DNA from: Paracyclopina nana
Taxonomy: Eukaryota > Arthropoda > Copepoda > Cyclopoida > Cyclopettidae
DNA: 64,000 nucleotides
Direction of reading: 5' to 3'
Assembly (NCBI GenBank): GCA_019096065.1
Contig: JAGUCH010000003.1
Coordinates: forward strand, 8,494,001-8,558,000
Positions 45,011-55,430 of the stretch are shown in pieces. Each line of letters opens with the position of its first letter. Position 1 is the stretch's first letter. The notes under the pieces are model-generated. The model had not been told where the DNA came from. It saw only the letters and a program-made list of their open reading frames with translations, and did not search any database. Position numbers and translations under genes: made by a program.

Positions 45011-46218
45011 TTAAAGGGTGGCAACGTGATGCCATAAGTGCACTTTAGGATCACTTATGTCCACAGTGGGACCAGCGTCCGGATGTTTGGAGACAATATC
45101 CTTGGCAGCATCCGAGCCTATGATGCTGGCTTTGCCCAATTGAGCCAATGATGTGGTGTGCGTTCTGCAGAATTTCATTTCCTTTTTGGAGGCCATCAGC
45201 GAGCACCACTGCTGATGCGTTTCACGCAAGACATTCAGCGTGAAACTTTTATTCTTGGATCGTGCATTAAACGCAAACTTGTTGGCAGGCTTCCCATCTG
45301 CAATCTTAAACATCCGTACAATCATGAGAAATGACTTGAAATGCTACTCTGTCTGGCACCTTGTAAATTCTGAACCAATTGGTAGTCATTCGCAGCAAGT
45401 CGGGCATGTATACATCAATGTCGGAGACGTCACTCATCTTAACAGCCAACGGATCATTGGCGTCGATCCCAATGACTTTCCAATCGGTTTGCCCCTCATC
45501 AATCATGGCCAGGCTGCCAAGAACTTTGATTTGCACAACCTCGCCGCAACTGTGAACCTGCGATCCAATATCAATCACGTCCACTGGATCGCCGTCTCCC
45601 TTATATCTATTAATTGGAGCTTCAGAGGCAATCTCGTCGGAAAAAGTCAATATTTACTTGGTCAAGGAGTCCACGTGGTTTGGATCCTCCCAGGTTTGAG
45701 GGAGGCAGCCATAATTCCACAAGTAGCCATGGCTGGGAAACGTGTTGGCCACATACCTCAAATTACCGCTCTTATCCACGTCCTGATAGTAAGAGAAAGC
45801 CGCTTGCATTAAGCGCAACCCACGACATGAAAGGTCTCGCAACCATTCTTAAACTTTTCTTACGTGATGTATCGGGTTGAGCGGGTCCAGAGGACTGACC
45901 TCCAATTTGGCATGAGACCATCGTGGAATTTCCACTATCATATTTGCTATAGCTTCTCCCTCTCTTTGCCTATATACCAAAATAAAACTAATAGTTTTAC
46001 TATAATTACACCCAATAATAGCCCATTTCCACTTACCATAGGGGAATATCGTGGACTGGAGAAATGTAGGAACCTTCTTCATTTTTGAAGAAAACTCTGA
46101 ATTCAGGCGTATTCAGGGATCCCTTTTGTTCGCACGAATACGACATGGCCAACTTCCTGCGAAAGACTGCGGCACGAAATCGTATCATTAAAGCCGATCT
46201 TTTTCTCCGAGAATCCAT
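45011..46218 (-). CDS. Nurf-38: Inorganic pyrophosphatase (soluble, family I)
   Basis: Hydrolyses pyrophosphate to phosphate; the insect orthologue is also a NURF chromatin-remodelling subunit. Minus-strand exons 46218-46037, 45969-45864, 45782-45658, 45606-45348, 45304-45011. Landmarks: [45 protein letters not shown], the signature GDGDPVDV with metal-binding aspartates, [21 protein letters not shown] and GKPANKFAF. Two starts are possible. ATG at 46146 gives 297 residues with a normal cytosolic N-terminus; ATG at 46218 adds 24 Arg-rich residues resembling a mitochondrial presequence. The last intron is only 43 bp and as spliced inserts RIA between VPD and DGKP, so its exact edges are uncertain. 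The gene is tail-to-tail with the receptor, 52 bases between stop codons. Confidence 0.92.
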
Positions 46219-46280
46219 GGGAGAGTAAGGATCAATTTTTACTTTATTAGCTTAGGACATTTACAATATGGAGAATCGAG

Positions 46281-46484
46281 ATGGATGCAACAAAAGCAGA
46301 AATAATGCAGGAATTGGGCGTCGATTCGGTTGAAGGTGAATTAGCTGAAATCCTCCTCTTCTTACAGCTAATTTTGAAGAAACTCTTTCCAAAAGGATTG
46401 CTCAGAAACAAAATGACTGGTGGGGGAAATGTTCACTCAAACATTGGAAATTACAAATACACCGGATATGTTTCTCATGACTGA
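46281..46484 (+). CDS. Small hypothetical protein, divergent from pyrophosphatase
   Basis: 67 codons from ATG in GAGATGG, starting 62 bases upstream of the pyrophosphatase long-form start on the opposite strand, so the two could share a bidirectional promoter. It contains an amphipathic segment (ELAEILLFLQLILKKLF). I recognise no family. It also contains an acceptor-like CTTCTTACAG, so it may be non-coding 5' sequence. Kept only as a possibility. Confidence 0.2.
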   Translation: MDATKAEIMQELGVDSVEGELAEILLFLQLILKKLFPKGLLRNKMTGGGNVHSNIGNYKYTGYVSHD

Positions 46485-46637
46485 TGTGTGATGGTGCAGC
46501 GAGTTGCGGCTCATTACAATATGTAACAATTTTACTGTATTATTGTTGTTGAAATTTCATGAATGAAGGCATGTGAATTATTTTGATCTCTTCTTTTTTA
46601 CATACTTTTTGGCCTTGCTGAGCTGAATATGTCTTGC

Positions 46638-49600
46638 TTAATTGTTGCTGTTCTGGAGTTCTCGGATCAAAGCTTGAATCAATTGAATGGCTTCGTAGTC
46701 TGAAAAATTAGAAAGCAGGGATTACAAGTCATGCACTTTAATCATGCAAAGACTACCTTTAGCATAGTAGTACGCACGATCACCGAAAATTTCGTTTGCA
46801 GCATCTGAAAGTATGAGATTATCGATAATTCATTCGGGCATTTTGCAGCCTATTTCCTGCTAACCTGGAATTAAGGGATGTAAGCTGATGCTACGTGCAT
46901 TATCAAGAAGATACACTAAGAAACGCGTTTAAAAGGCACCACACGTGCACAAGCACACTACAGTATATATAGGTAATGGTGCACATAAAACCAAGTGATC
47001 AGTAGAGGTCACGGCGTGTTAGGCACAGCATCATCAATGCAAGTGTGCTGAATTCTCTTTACCAACAAGACCGAGCAGCAAATCAACCAATCCTGGGCAT
47101 GGGAATGTGGTACGACCTGTCCTCGACATCAGCCATGTTATTACTGCGCTTGCCGATGCGAGCCATGGGTATCATGGTTTCAGATCGCCCAATCCTGGCC
47201 ATGGGCAACAAGTCCAAGTAGTCATTATTAGGCCTTTTGTCTGCGTCATCATCGTCAATGGCGCGTACGACCAAAACTTGGTCCCCAGCGGACCAAGTGT
47301 TGGAGCCGCGGCCGATTCTCGCCATGGGAATCATGCTTCCCAAGGGATTACCACGCTTGTCATAGAAAGCTCCATCTGAGGGGCCCATTTGGCGTTTGCC
47401 CAGTCTTGGGTAGGGCAAGGGCAAGTTGGATCTGTCTACTCGTTCAAGACCGCCATAATATGAAGCCAAAGACCGCTTTGGGCGGCCGCTACTGCCAGCT
47501 TAAAAAAGAGAAAGCAACTAATACAAATGACAGAGACGAAGGAGGAAGAGCGTCATGCAAATGTCTACGGATGCTTTGTACATGTTTAGCTTTTTGTTGT
47601 TGAGCATGCTTGATCCTAGCGACGAATTCCTGCTAATAAGCTACGATCAGTGAATATGTTGTATTCTACGTCTGAATGTATCGCGACTACTAAGGCCAAA
47701 CCTATTGAGTTTTCTCGCAAGTCATCATATTTGGCTGGAACGTCGTCCATCTTTCCGAATTTGCGCTCCCGTCCGAGGCTGGCAAGTGAAGATCTTTTCC
47801 CAGTACGAGGGAATGGAATCAAAGCCTGGCGCTTTTGCACTGCATCAGTTTAAGCACATTGAGAAACACGTAGTATGAAAAAGTAATTTAGTTATATGCA
47901 AAGAAGATCCGATTCAGTATTTCTTAATTATGCAGAGGGAGGTACCATATGTTAGGACAACCATTTGCAAAAGGGGGGAGGAATGAACACATCAAGATGA
48001 GTGATGTTGATGATCGTGGGGACAAAGAGTACCTCGAAGTTTCTGTTGCTGCCAGAGCGGATCTGATCTCCGACCGACTCGTGGAAAAGGAATAAGACTG
48101 GATTTACCCGTTCGTTTTTGGCCAAAAAGTAGCCTATTTGCGGGGCCAGCCTCAGAGTCGTCCGCGCTGTCAGCTGCCATCTCCATGACCCGGTCGACTG
48201 ACCGGCCTACGCGCGGAAACGGAATCAGGCTGGAGGTGCCTGTTCGACCACGCTTTAGGGGCTCCACGACGTTGGCTGCATTGAAATTAAAGCACTCTTT
48301 TTTTAAGCCAGAAGTGCACAAAACAGTACACACCTCCCCTAGTTGAAATGTTCCGGCTGGTAAATAATTAGGAAGTGTAAGTAACCTACTTAGTTGATGA
48401 TGGACTTTCTTTTATCCTTGATGGCTGTCAAGCTTCCTTTTAGCACGTTACCTATTTATGTATGCCAAAGTTTTCACTGCCCTTGACGTCATCGGATAAC
48501 AAGATAATTGCCTAATAACTGGGTACGGGTAATCTGAACCATGAAACGGCCCACATGTTATACAGATAGTATAATGAAGCATGTCATGCTTCATTACAGC
48601 AATAGGAAAAAGCTATAGGGAATGTCTTATTATGAATACGATACACCTCTTCAGTCACTTCAATTGACGTTAGTCTGCCAGCTGTCAGGCAACTCTGATA
48701 TACCCCAAAGTGTGATATTACATTAGGCCTATCTAGTACAATTTTTCAATTAGTGTTACGCATAGAATGAATGTATATGATAAAGAGCCTTCTTTGCCAT
48801 AGGGCAAATATCTCATGACTTGTGCCACCGCGCCTTCAACGATGCACTCACGTAATTGAGAGTATCCATTATATCAAATGCACCTTCATGACTTAATTTA
48901 ACGGCGATGCTTTTGTCTTTCCAACAACAATTCCACGTTCAGCATGAACGACAGAAAATTAGAATCGAAAACCTTTACACTAAATGCTAAATGTGAGATC
49001 ACATTGATTTGAGAGAAAACCTAATCTAGACTTCGTCAACCACCCCTAAACCTATATATTTCCTGAAAGCTTATGTCCGAAGGGATGGTTTGAGGGTAGT
49101 TATAAAATCCTGGCCTGGCGCTTCCCATGACATAAAATTTTGAAAAACTTCTAGCTCAGTTCCACTTTGTTTTATTGCTATCGCGCATTTCAATGACCTC
49201 AAACAAAATTGAAAGATCTAACTTTTTTATTTTTATAAGCAAGTTGCTAGGACGACCGGGAAAAGAGATACTGAGGGACAATTTTTCAAGTAGCAAAACA
49301 TTTGTAACAGCGTAATATAAAGTTGATTTGCTTATGAAATAAAAAAAAAGTTAGCCCTTTTGATTTGATGAGGGGTGTTTGAAGCTCTATTCAGCGAAAA
49401 AAGTGCGCCGAAGAGAACTAGAGGCTTTTTAAAATTTTATATACTGTAATACGATTTCCTCGTGTTATAATTCAGTTTACCGATCCGACTCAGCTCTTTT
49501 CTCAGTACAATTACAGCCCTCGCAGGCTCGGGCTAGTAAAGCTCCCATTTTAAAATCCTCGCTCAGCTATTTAATGACCCTACTTTACGTGCCCCAGCTC

Positions 49601-50615
49601 GAAATAAATAACTATTATGTTATGGGAAGCGCCAGGCCAGGATTTTACCCTCAAACAAACCCTTGGGACGTAAGCTTTCAGAAAATATATAGGTTTAGGG
49701 GCGGTTGACGAAGTCTAGGTTAGGTTTTCTCTCAAGTCAATGTGAGATATTTCTGAGAAACCTTGCTATGAGCTCTTGCATGGCTTTTATTGGGGACGCG
49801 CACGTTGCTCAGACAAAAAGGAAGTATTTTCCTAAAATAGCTTGGCACCTTGAAACCCCGAAAGGAGGCCAAGAGCAGATTATGTTAAGCTTTTGATTTT
49901 CGAGCTATTATTGCAGAATATGTTTGGTTCTAAGGAATTACCTAATGAAAAAAAATTCACTCCATGAATTTCTATGCGCTTTCGTAGCAATTACGAATAA
50001 AAAAGTAAAAAAAACATTCTTACACGAATAGCTGCACTCAATTGCTTCCAGGGTTAGCTGAATAATTGAGGTTAGCCATCGAAATTGCGTAAGTGGAGGG
50101 CTTTATTTATAATGATTAATTCACGCTGAGACTTCAGAGTTCCGATCATTTTGTCGCAATGCTTAAAATAACGACAATTTCTCTTAAGGAAGCTGAAGCT
50201 ACAACAGATTTTCTCATGGTTAATGAACAGGGCATAAAGTCTCTAAATAATATGATTGCAATTAGCTAAGAGATAAAAAAAATAAGTATTTTCTTGGGCT
50301 TTGCTTATGTAATTTGTAATGAATTACATTAGCTTTTTAAAATACTTTTTAAGTGCTGCCATGAAGCAACAGTGTAAGAACCGTTTAATTCCCTTTTTGT
50401 TCATAACGACGGATTTTTTGTTTTTGAGAGGTACATTTCCCCTAGAAGAGCTGGATGGCATGAGTAGATACTCTTTCAAAAGATGAAAGTAGAAGGAGTT
50501 GCAACTTCCGCGCGTTGATATCTTTCTTACCATGTGCTAGGGAGTTGTGAAGGACAACGAAAAGCAGTACTGCTAGGGCCCCATGCCTAAGATAAAAGGA
50601 ACTCCTGGTCACCAT
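46638..50615 (-). CDS. capa: CAPA/pyrokinin-type neuropeptide precursor
   Basis: Exons (minus) 50615-50531, 48275-48033, 47839-47702, 47498-47088, 46804-46757, 46699-46638, all joined in phase 1; 328 residues. Exon 1 is a 28-residue signal peptide (GALAVLLFVVLHNSLAH) ending at CATG/GTAAGA. Amidated peptides between basic sites: TGTSSLIPFPRV-GR, TGKSSLIPFPRV-GRR (CAPA periviscerokinin type), QALIPFPRT-GKR, SNLPLPYPRL-GKR (pyrokinin type), GNPLGSMIPMARI-GR, PNNDYLDLLPMARI-GR, SETMIPMARI-GKR and a last SYHIPMPRI-G. Such peptides act on PRXamide G-protein receptors, usually in diuresis and muscle control. The donors after exons 3 and 4 are weak (GTTTGG, GTTGAT). Without splicing at exon 4 the frame stops directly after the last Gly (TGA at 47085-47083). 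Peptides are certain by pattern; the last two exons are less so. Confidence 0.85.
48276..50530 (-). other. First intron of the neuropeptide gene
   Basis: 2.26 kb between a GTAAGA donor and a TTTCAATGCAG acceptor. It carries the 747-bp inverted-repeat element; the rest is AT-rich with no supported feature. Confidence 0.6.
48999..49745. mobile_element. Inverted-repeat element in the first intron of the neuropeptide gene
   Basis: The left arm from 48999 (TCACATTGATTTGAGAGAAA, then CTAGACTTCGTCAACC and CCTGGCCTGGCGCTTCCCAT) reappears in reverse complement ending at 49745. Arms are about 140 bp at roughly 85-90 percent identity by eye, around about 470 bp of AT-rich centre. There is no transposase frame and the target duplication is not resolved. 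Confidence 0.75.
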
Positions 50616-51018
50616 TGGTAATTCTGCTTTGGAGACGGTTGGTTGAGGAATGAATCTGATGGAGGCTCGGAAGCCGCTTTTATCCCGTTTCTTGCGCACG
50701 GCCCAAGTGCAACAAAAACGGGCATGAATGCGCTTTCTTCTCTCCTGTTGCCCGTAGTGGTCGGAAAGGAGGCCACAAAGGCCACTAGAGAGGCCACCTC
50801 CATGAGGGTGTTACTTTACACATTGGCTGCCAAAAATGATTTATGCTAGAGCCTAATAAACCACTTGACCAACCTGATTAGGATCAATCGGTTGCATTCA
50901 TAATCAAGTGTACTAGGCTAATGTGGTTTCTATATACTATACGAGGAGTCGTTGCATTTTATTTTTGGCACAGGTACATATTTTGGCTATATTTAGCATA
51001 TTCCTTTCAGCCATATTA
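50616..51018. other. Upstream region of the neuropeptide gene
   Basis: About 400 bases that should contain the neuropeptide promoter (minus). No TATA or initiator stands out; the frames seen here look like chance. Confidence 0.4.
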
Positions 51019-51420
51019 CCCCACCAGAACTTTTCCCTTTTTTTCGTTAAATAATCGATTACTTATCATGGTTGATTTTAGTTCTCGATGATTACTTGTC
51101 TCGGTTGCAAATCGGTGACGGAATTCAATGCTGAGAAATCAATTTGCTAATGAAAAGTAACTGATATTCAAAGTTGATTATTTCCTGATCATTTCTTATG
51201 CTTGGCCACTTTCAGCAGATTATTCAGGAACTTTTCAGGAACTTTCCAAGAATTGAGTTCAGTTAGTATTCAAGGACTTGATTTCAGCTATTATTCAGGG
51301 ACCTGTCAAAAATTATTTTTTTACAGCTTTCTAGCTTTTTGATTAGGCTTACTCATTCTTTAAACAATGATGCCTTATAACTGAAAGAAAGAAAGTTAGA
51401 AAAGCCAATATGAAAGTTTA

Positions 51421-51490
51421 CCCAGGGTGGACTCGAACCCATGAACCTCAGATTTGGAATCCAGTGCCTTGCCTCTAGACCACAGATGTC
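51421..51490 (-). pseudogene. tRNA-like relic (Trp-like, CCA) with Pol III boxes
   Basis: On the minus strand TGGTCTAGAGG fits an A box and GGTTCGAGTCC is a perfect B box, correctly ordered, with TTCCAAA as an anticodon-loop-like stretch (CCA). The acceptor stem does not pair and the T stem pairs at only two positions, so this is not a normal tRNA; a tRNA-derived SINE head or decayed tRNA is more likely. Confidence 0.45.
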
Positions 51491-51639
51491 TCACTCTGAT
51501 TTGGGCTTTTTTAGCTATAATATTGTGCAGAACATACTCTAGATGGAGCTAGCTTTAATTTTTAGAGTACTTGGACATGTTTTTTAAGTCCAGGTGTCAC
51601 TGAGTGGTTTTTGACTGCTCAAGAAGAATACATAATTGA

Positions 51640-52065
51640 AAGATAGCTGAAATTAAAAGTTCAAAAATAGCTCTTGAAACTGTGAAAAAGTATTTATAAT
51701 GAATAGTTCTCGAACAAAAGTATGTGAATAGTTCTTGAACTAAGAAAAAATAATCATTCTTGAAAAGTTATTGACATGAACATTCCTGAATTGTTATTGA
51801 ATACTCAAGTTTCATTCATTATTGAAAAGCTACTGAACATAAGCTCTTGCATAGTTCTTGAATTGTCAAGAAGCTTTTGTTGTTGAAAAGTTGCTGAAAT
51901 GAACATCACTGAAAAGTTCTTGAAAAAATAAGCATAATTTATTGTTGACAAGTTGATGATTGAAAGTTCTTGAATAGTTCTTGAATTATCAAAAAGTATT
52001 CATTATTGAAAAGTTGTTGAATTGAACATTACTGAATAGTTCTTGAATAGTCAAGTAATATTCAT
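51640..52065. repeat. About 60-bp imperfect tandem repeat
   Basis: The phrase TTGAAAAGTTGTTGAA with variants recurs near 51765, 51823, 51882, 51945 and 52007, interleaved with GAATAGTTCTTGAA, giving a period of about 60 bp and at least six degenerate copies inside the TA-flanked element. Confidence 0.7.
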
Positions 52066-52262
52066 CGAAGAATGTTTATCGAGATTTGTGTTAAAGATTC
52101 TTTGCCAAGAATTCGAGTAATAATCATAAACGATTATTTCTTTGAGTCAAATTAACCGACTAATCGAGACAAAATCGTAGAACGATTCTTTACCGAATAC
52201 CTACTTTGGAGGAATCGTGTAACATTCGTTCTCGAATCGGGAACCTAAGTTCTGGTGGGGTA

Positions 52263-53886
52263 CGAACACTGTAGAGAGGCTGGAATTTCTCCATAAACCA
52301 CTAGCTAGCCCCACAACACTGGATGGGAAGTAAAGAGATGTCACGGATAACCATGTTTTATAGCCAAATAACAGCAGCTCCGGATAAAGTGAGACCTTCG
52401 TCTTGGTAATCTTATTTGCTTTGCCCGATTTTAGTGGGAAAATATGGTCTTCTTGCAATTTATTAAGTGAATTCCAACGAAAAAATTAATCTTACAATGC
52501 TGCGCAGGACGTCCCTTGGGGTCCTCATGCGATTGCATGACCCAAAAGTTGGCTGTTTTGCATGATGACACATATCGCATGAAGGAAACTTTTGCCAAAA
52601 ATAATTGACGCTCCCGTGGTGGCAGTTAATTTCTGCGAATGAGATGTGTGGTGCCCCTCATTTGGACCCACGTGGCCTTGTTTTCCACTCCTTTCTTTCG
52701 TTAAAGGGAACGGGCATTTAGGAATTCAACAAGACTTGTTACTTTACAAGTCACTTTCTCTGCAAATAAAGGTTTATGTCTGTGAGTGCTCTGTGTGCAC
52801 TATTTACAACTGGCAGACTGAAAAATACTGCCTTACCACCAGCTCATTGCTATTTTGAGGCCGCCAGACAGATGGCAATTTTACCTGTTTAACCGCTTTT
52901 GAAATTCATTAACTGACTAGTTTTAAAAGCCAACTCCTATATGGAAGAATTCCCAATGCATAAAATACGTTTGTACTCTTCACTAAGTGTATTCTTTGCC
53001 AAATGCTTTAAAAGCTTACGTATGTGGCATGTGCATGAAAAAAGTTCCCGCCTTGCATTTAAAAATACATCAATTAACTATTAATAAGAGTTGTCCACGA
53101 TGCAATGTGGAGTAGTAGCTACTTTATCTGAAGCAAATATTTACAATCCTTTGTATTTTATGACTATACTTATTCGAAAATATTTATTGAGCCATTCAAA
53201 CTTGGAGTACAAAGCTAAAAAATGGTGCACAACAAATGGCCTAATTAGTTACGAGTCAATATTTCGTGATTCAAAATTAATTACATAACCTAGCCACATA
53301 AATCAAAACTTCTTTGCAGGATCGCTTAGCAAATACCTCTGGGATTTTAATTAATTCACTTAGAAATTCGGCTAATGAGAAAAAGGAGCCGTGAAAGTTA
53401 CAGCCTTTTTTTACCCCACCTAACTCAGCATTATGCTCATGGGAATTTTCATGTTCTAATCACATTTCTTTGTTCAAGACCATCAAGTGCTCTTAAAGTG
53501 CCAAATTCGTGTATCTTTTTGCAAAAGTGAGTAGAATGATATTATAACAACCAAGGACATCGTAATTATTTGTTCCAACTTCTCATCATTAATTTTGGTT
53601 TGCCCTAATTGATAACCAAGAGTAATTTGTGCTCTTATTTTACGCCTGCAGTCATCTGAAGTAGCTGGTAATCTTTCGCAACTGCTTAATCAAGTGTTTG
53701 CTTTGCGCGCTAGTACAAAGGAAAAAATTGGTCAAATAGTGCGTACTCATTCCGGAGAGAGGTTTGTGAACATTTACCATGCCTTTGAGTACGAACTGTA
53801 AAGGTCTCTGGCCATTATCATCAAATTGCAAACCTTCAGTCTCACTCAGTCACCTGCTCCGACCAGACAAATAAGAAATCATAAAA
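52263..53886. other. Intergenic, TIR element to GST pair
   Basis: No supported gene. Initiator-like TCAGTC at 53836-53841 and 53846-53851 lies 40-50 bases before the first GST start and may mark its transcription start. Confidence 0.5.
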
Positions 53887-55398
53887 ATGCCTTTGGAAGT
53901 GTATGGAATCAACATTTCAGCTCCTTGCAGAGTCTTGCTCATGACTTGTGACACCGTGGGTGTCAAGTATGATTTCAAGCTGGTCGACCTGACCAAAGGA
54001 GACCAAATGAAGCCTGAGTACTTGAAGGTGATTCGATTTTGGTCTGTGAACTTTTCATCTAATTTATTAATTACGCGTCCATGGCTGCAGATCAATCCTC
54101 AGCATAACATTCCCACTTTGAAAGATGGCAGCTTGTGCATGAACGAGAGTCGAGCTGCTGCCACTTACGTCGTCAGCAAGTATGGCAAAGATGACAAGCT
54201 TTACCCCAAGGATCTGCAGGCAAGGGCCATAGTGGACCAAAGGCTCTACTTTGACATGGGCACCTTTTACAAGGCGTTTGGAGAAATTGTGGTAAGTCAA
54301 AACAGTTTTCCTGCTTGCTTAGTCACTCACCCACGTACGCTCGTCGCTTTGAAACTAGTTTAGCCTGGTTAATGGGTGGTTTGTCCAATATTGCAATCAT
54401 GGGAGGTTTCACTAGCATATTTCTGCTTAGTGATGCTACTAATTTGAATGATGGAAGTGCGCGTCATTTGCTCCCAAGCGAAAAGTAAAAAATCGACTCC
54501 CACGTATGGCAAAGATGACAAGCTTTACCCCAAGGATCTGCAGGCAAGGGCCATAGTGGACCAAAGGCTCTACTTTGACATGGGCACCTTTTACAAGGCG
54601 TTTGGAGAAATTGTGGTAAGTCAAGCAGTTTTCCTGGCTTAGTCACTCACCCACGTACGCTCGTCGCTTTGAAACTAGTTTAGCCTGGTTAATGGGTGGT
54701 TTGTCCAATATTGCAATCATGGGAGGTTTCACTAGCATATTTCTGCTTAGTGATGCTACTAATTTGAATGATGGACGTGCACGTCATTTGCTTCAGAGCG
54801 AAAAGTAAAAAATCGACTCCCACGCAACCTTCTCCTATCTCAAACTATTCTTCTTTTATCGATACCATTTCGCATTTTCTTGTGACCGCACCTACATCAA
54901 ATGAGCGAACGAGTTGATTTTTTGAGGGGGAACTCTATAAAATGTGAATTGGTATCAAAATGCTGCTCATCAGAGATGCGAGACTGGGCATATTTAGAAC
55001 TTGTTTCTCGTTTTTTTAGTATCCAATTTTGTTCGGAAAACCCGCGCCTGGCAAAGACAAGTACGACCGCTTCACCGAGGTGATGGGCTGGGTGAATGAT
55101 ATGATTAAGCCCACAGGCTACGTGGCCAACACCGACCATTTGACGGTTGCTGACATTTCATTTGCAGCAACCTTTGCGTAAGCACTAAAAAAATCTATAG
55201 TCACTTTTGCGAGCCTGCCAAAATGCTTTCTTCCATAGAACAATCCTTGCAACGGAGCATTTTGATACTTCAGCGTATAAAGAGACACTCGCTTGGTACG
55301 ACAAAGTCAAGGGTGAAATTCCCAACTTTGACAAGATCAACGTGGAAGGAGCTGCTCGTTTTGGTGGCTGGTTCAAGAACGCTTCACAAAAGCAGTGA
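53887..55398 (+). CDS. Glutathione S-transferase, delta class (copy 1)
   Basis: Conjugates glutathione to electrophiles; cytosolic dimer. Exons 53887-54027, 54091-54291, 55020-55177, 55239-55398; 219 residues. The N-terminal thioredoxin-fold half has SAPCR with the catalytic serine, INPQHNIPTLKDG with the cis-proline, and NESRAAATYV with the glutathione-contacting E-S pair. The helical C-terminal half has LYPKDLQARAIVDQRLYFDMG and the LTVADIS N-capping motif. All features fit arthropod delta GSTs. Intron positions and phases are identical to copy 2. Its third intron is enlarged by a partial duplicate of exon 2 plus intron sequence (54505-54824). Confidence 0.95.
54181..54824 (+). repeat. Tandem duplication of GST exon 2 (3' half) and adjoining intron
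   Basis: 54181-54504 (324 bp) is repeated at 54505-54824 (320 bp) with a few substitutions and small indels. The second copy keeps 111 bp of exon and the GTAAGT donor but has no acceptor in front of it (the junction reads CCCACGTATGG), so it is probably an inert exon relic inside the intron. Confidence 0.9.
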
Positions 55399-55424
55399 TG
55401 AACATATGATGATGATATGGCAGG

Positions 55425-55430
55425 AATAAA
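55425..55430 (+). terminator. Polyadenylation signal, GST copy 1
   Basis: AATAAA 27 bases after the stop codon. Confidence 0.75.

Larger units (their letters stand above)
51019..52260. mobile_element. 1.24-kb element with 14-bp perfect terminal inverted repeats
   Basis: CCCCACCAGAACTT at 51019-51032 is matched by its exact reverse complement AAGTTCTGGTGGGG at 52247-52260, and both sides are flanked by TA (51017-51018, 52261-52262), a TA target duplication as in Tc1/mariner-type elements. Subterminal ATCGATTA and TCTCGAT phrases recur in inverted order. The inside holds a 60-bp-period satellite and a tRNA-like unit; there is no transposase, so it is non-autonomous. Confidence 0.75.

Noticed and set aside
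51421..51490. Functional tRNA-Trp
   Set aside because: The acceptor stem does not pair and most of the T stem is mismatched, although A and B boxes are present; recorded as a relic instead.
54505..54642. Functional alternative GST exon in the second duplicate
   Set aside because: No splice acceptor precedes the exon copy and it lacks the first part of the exon.
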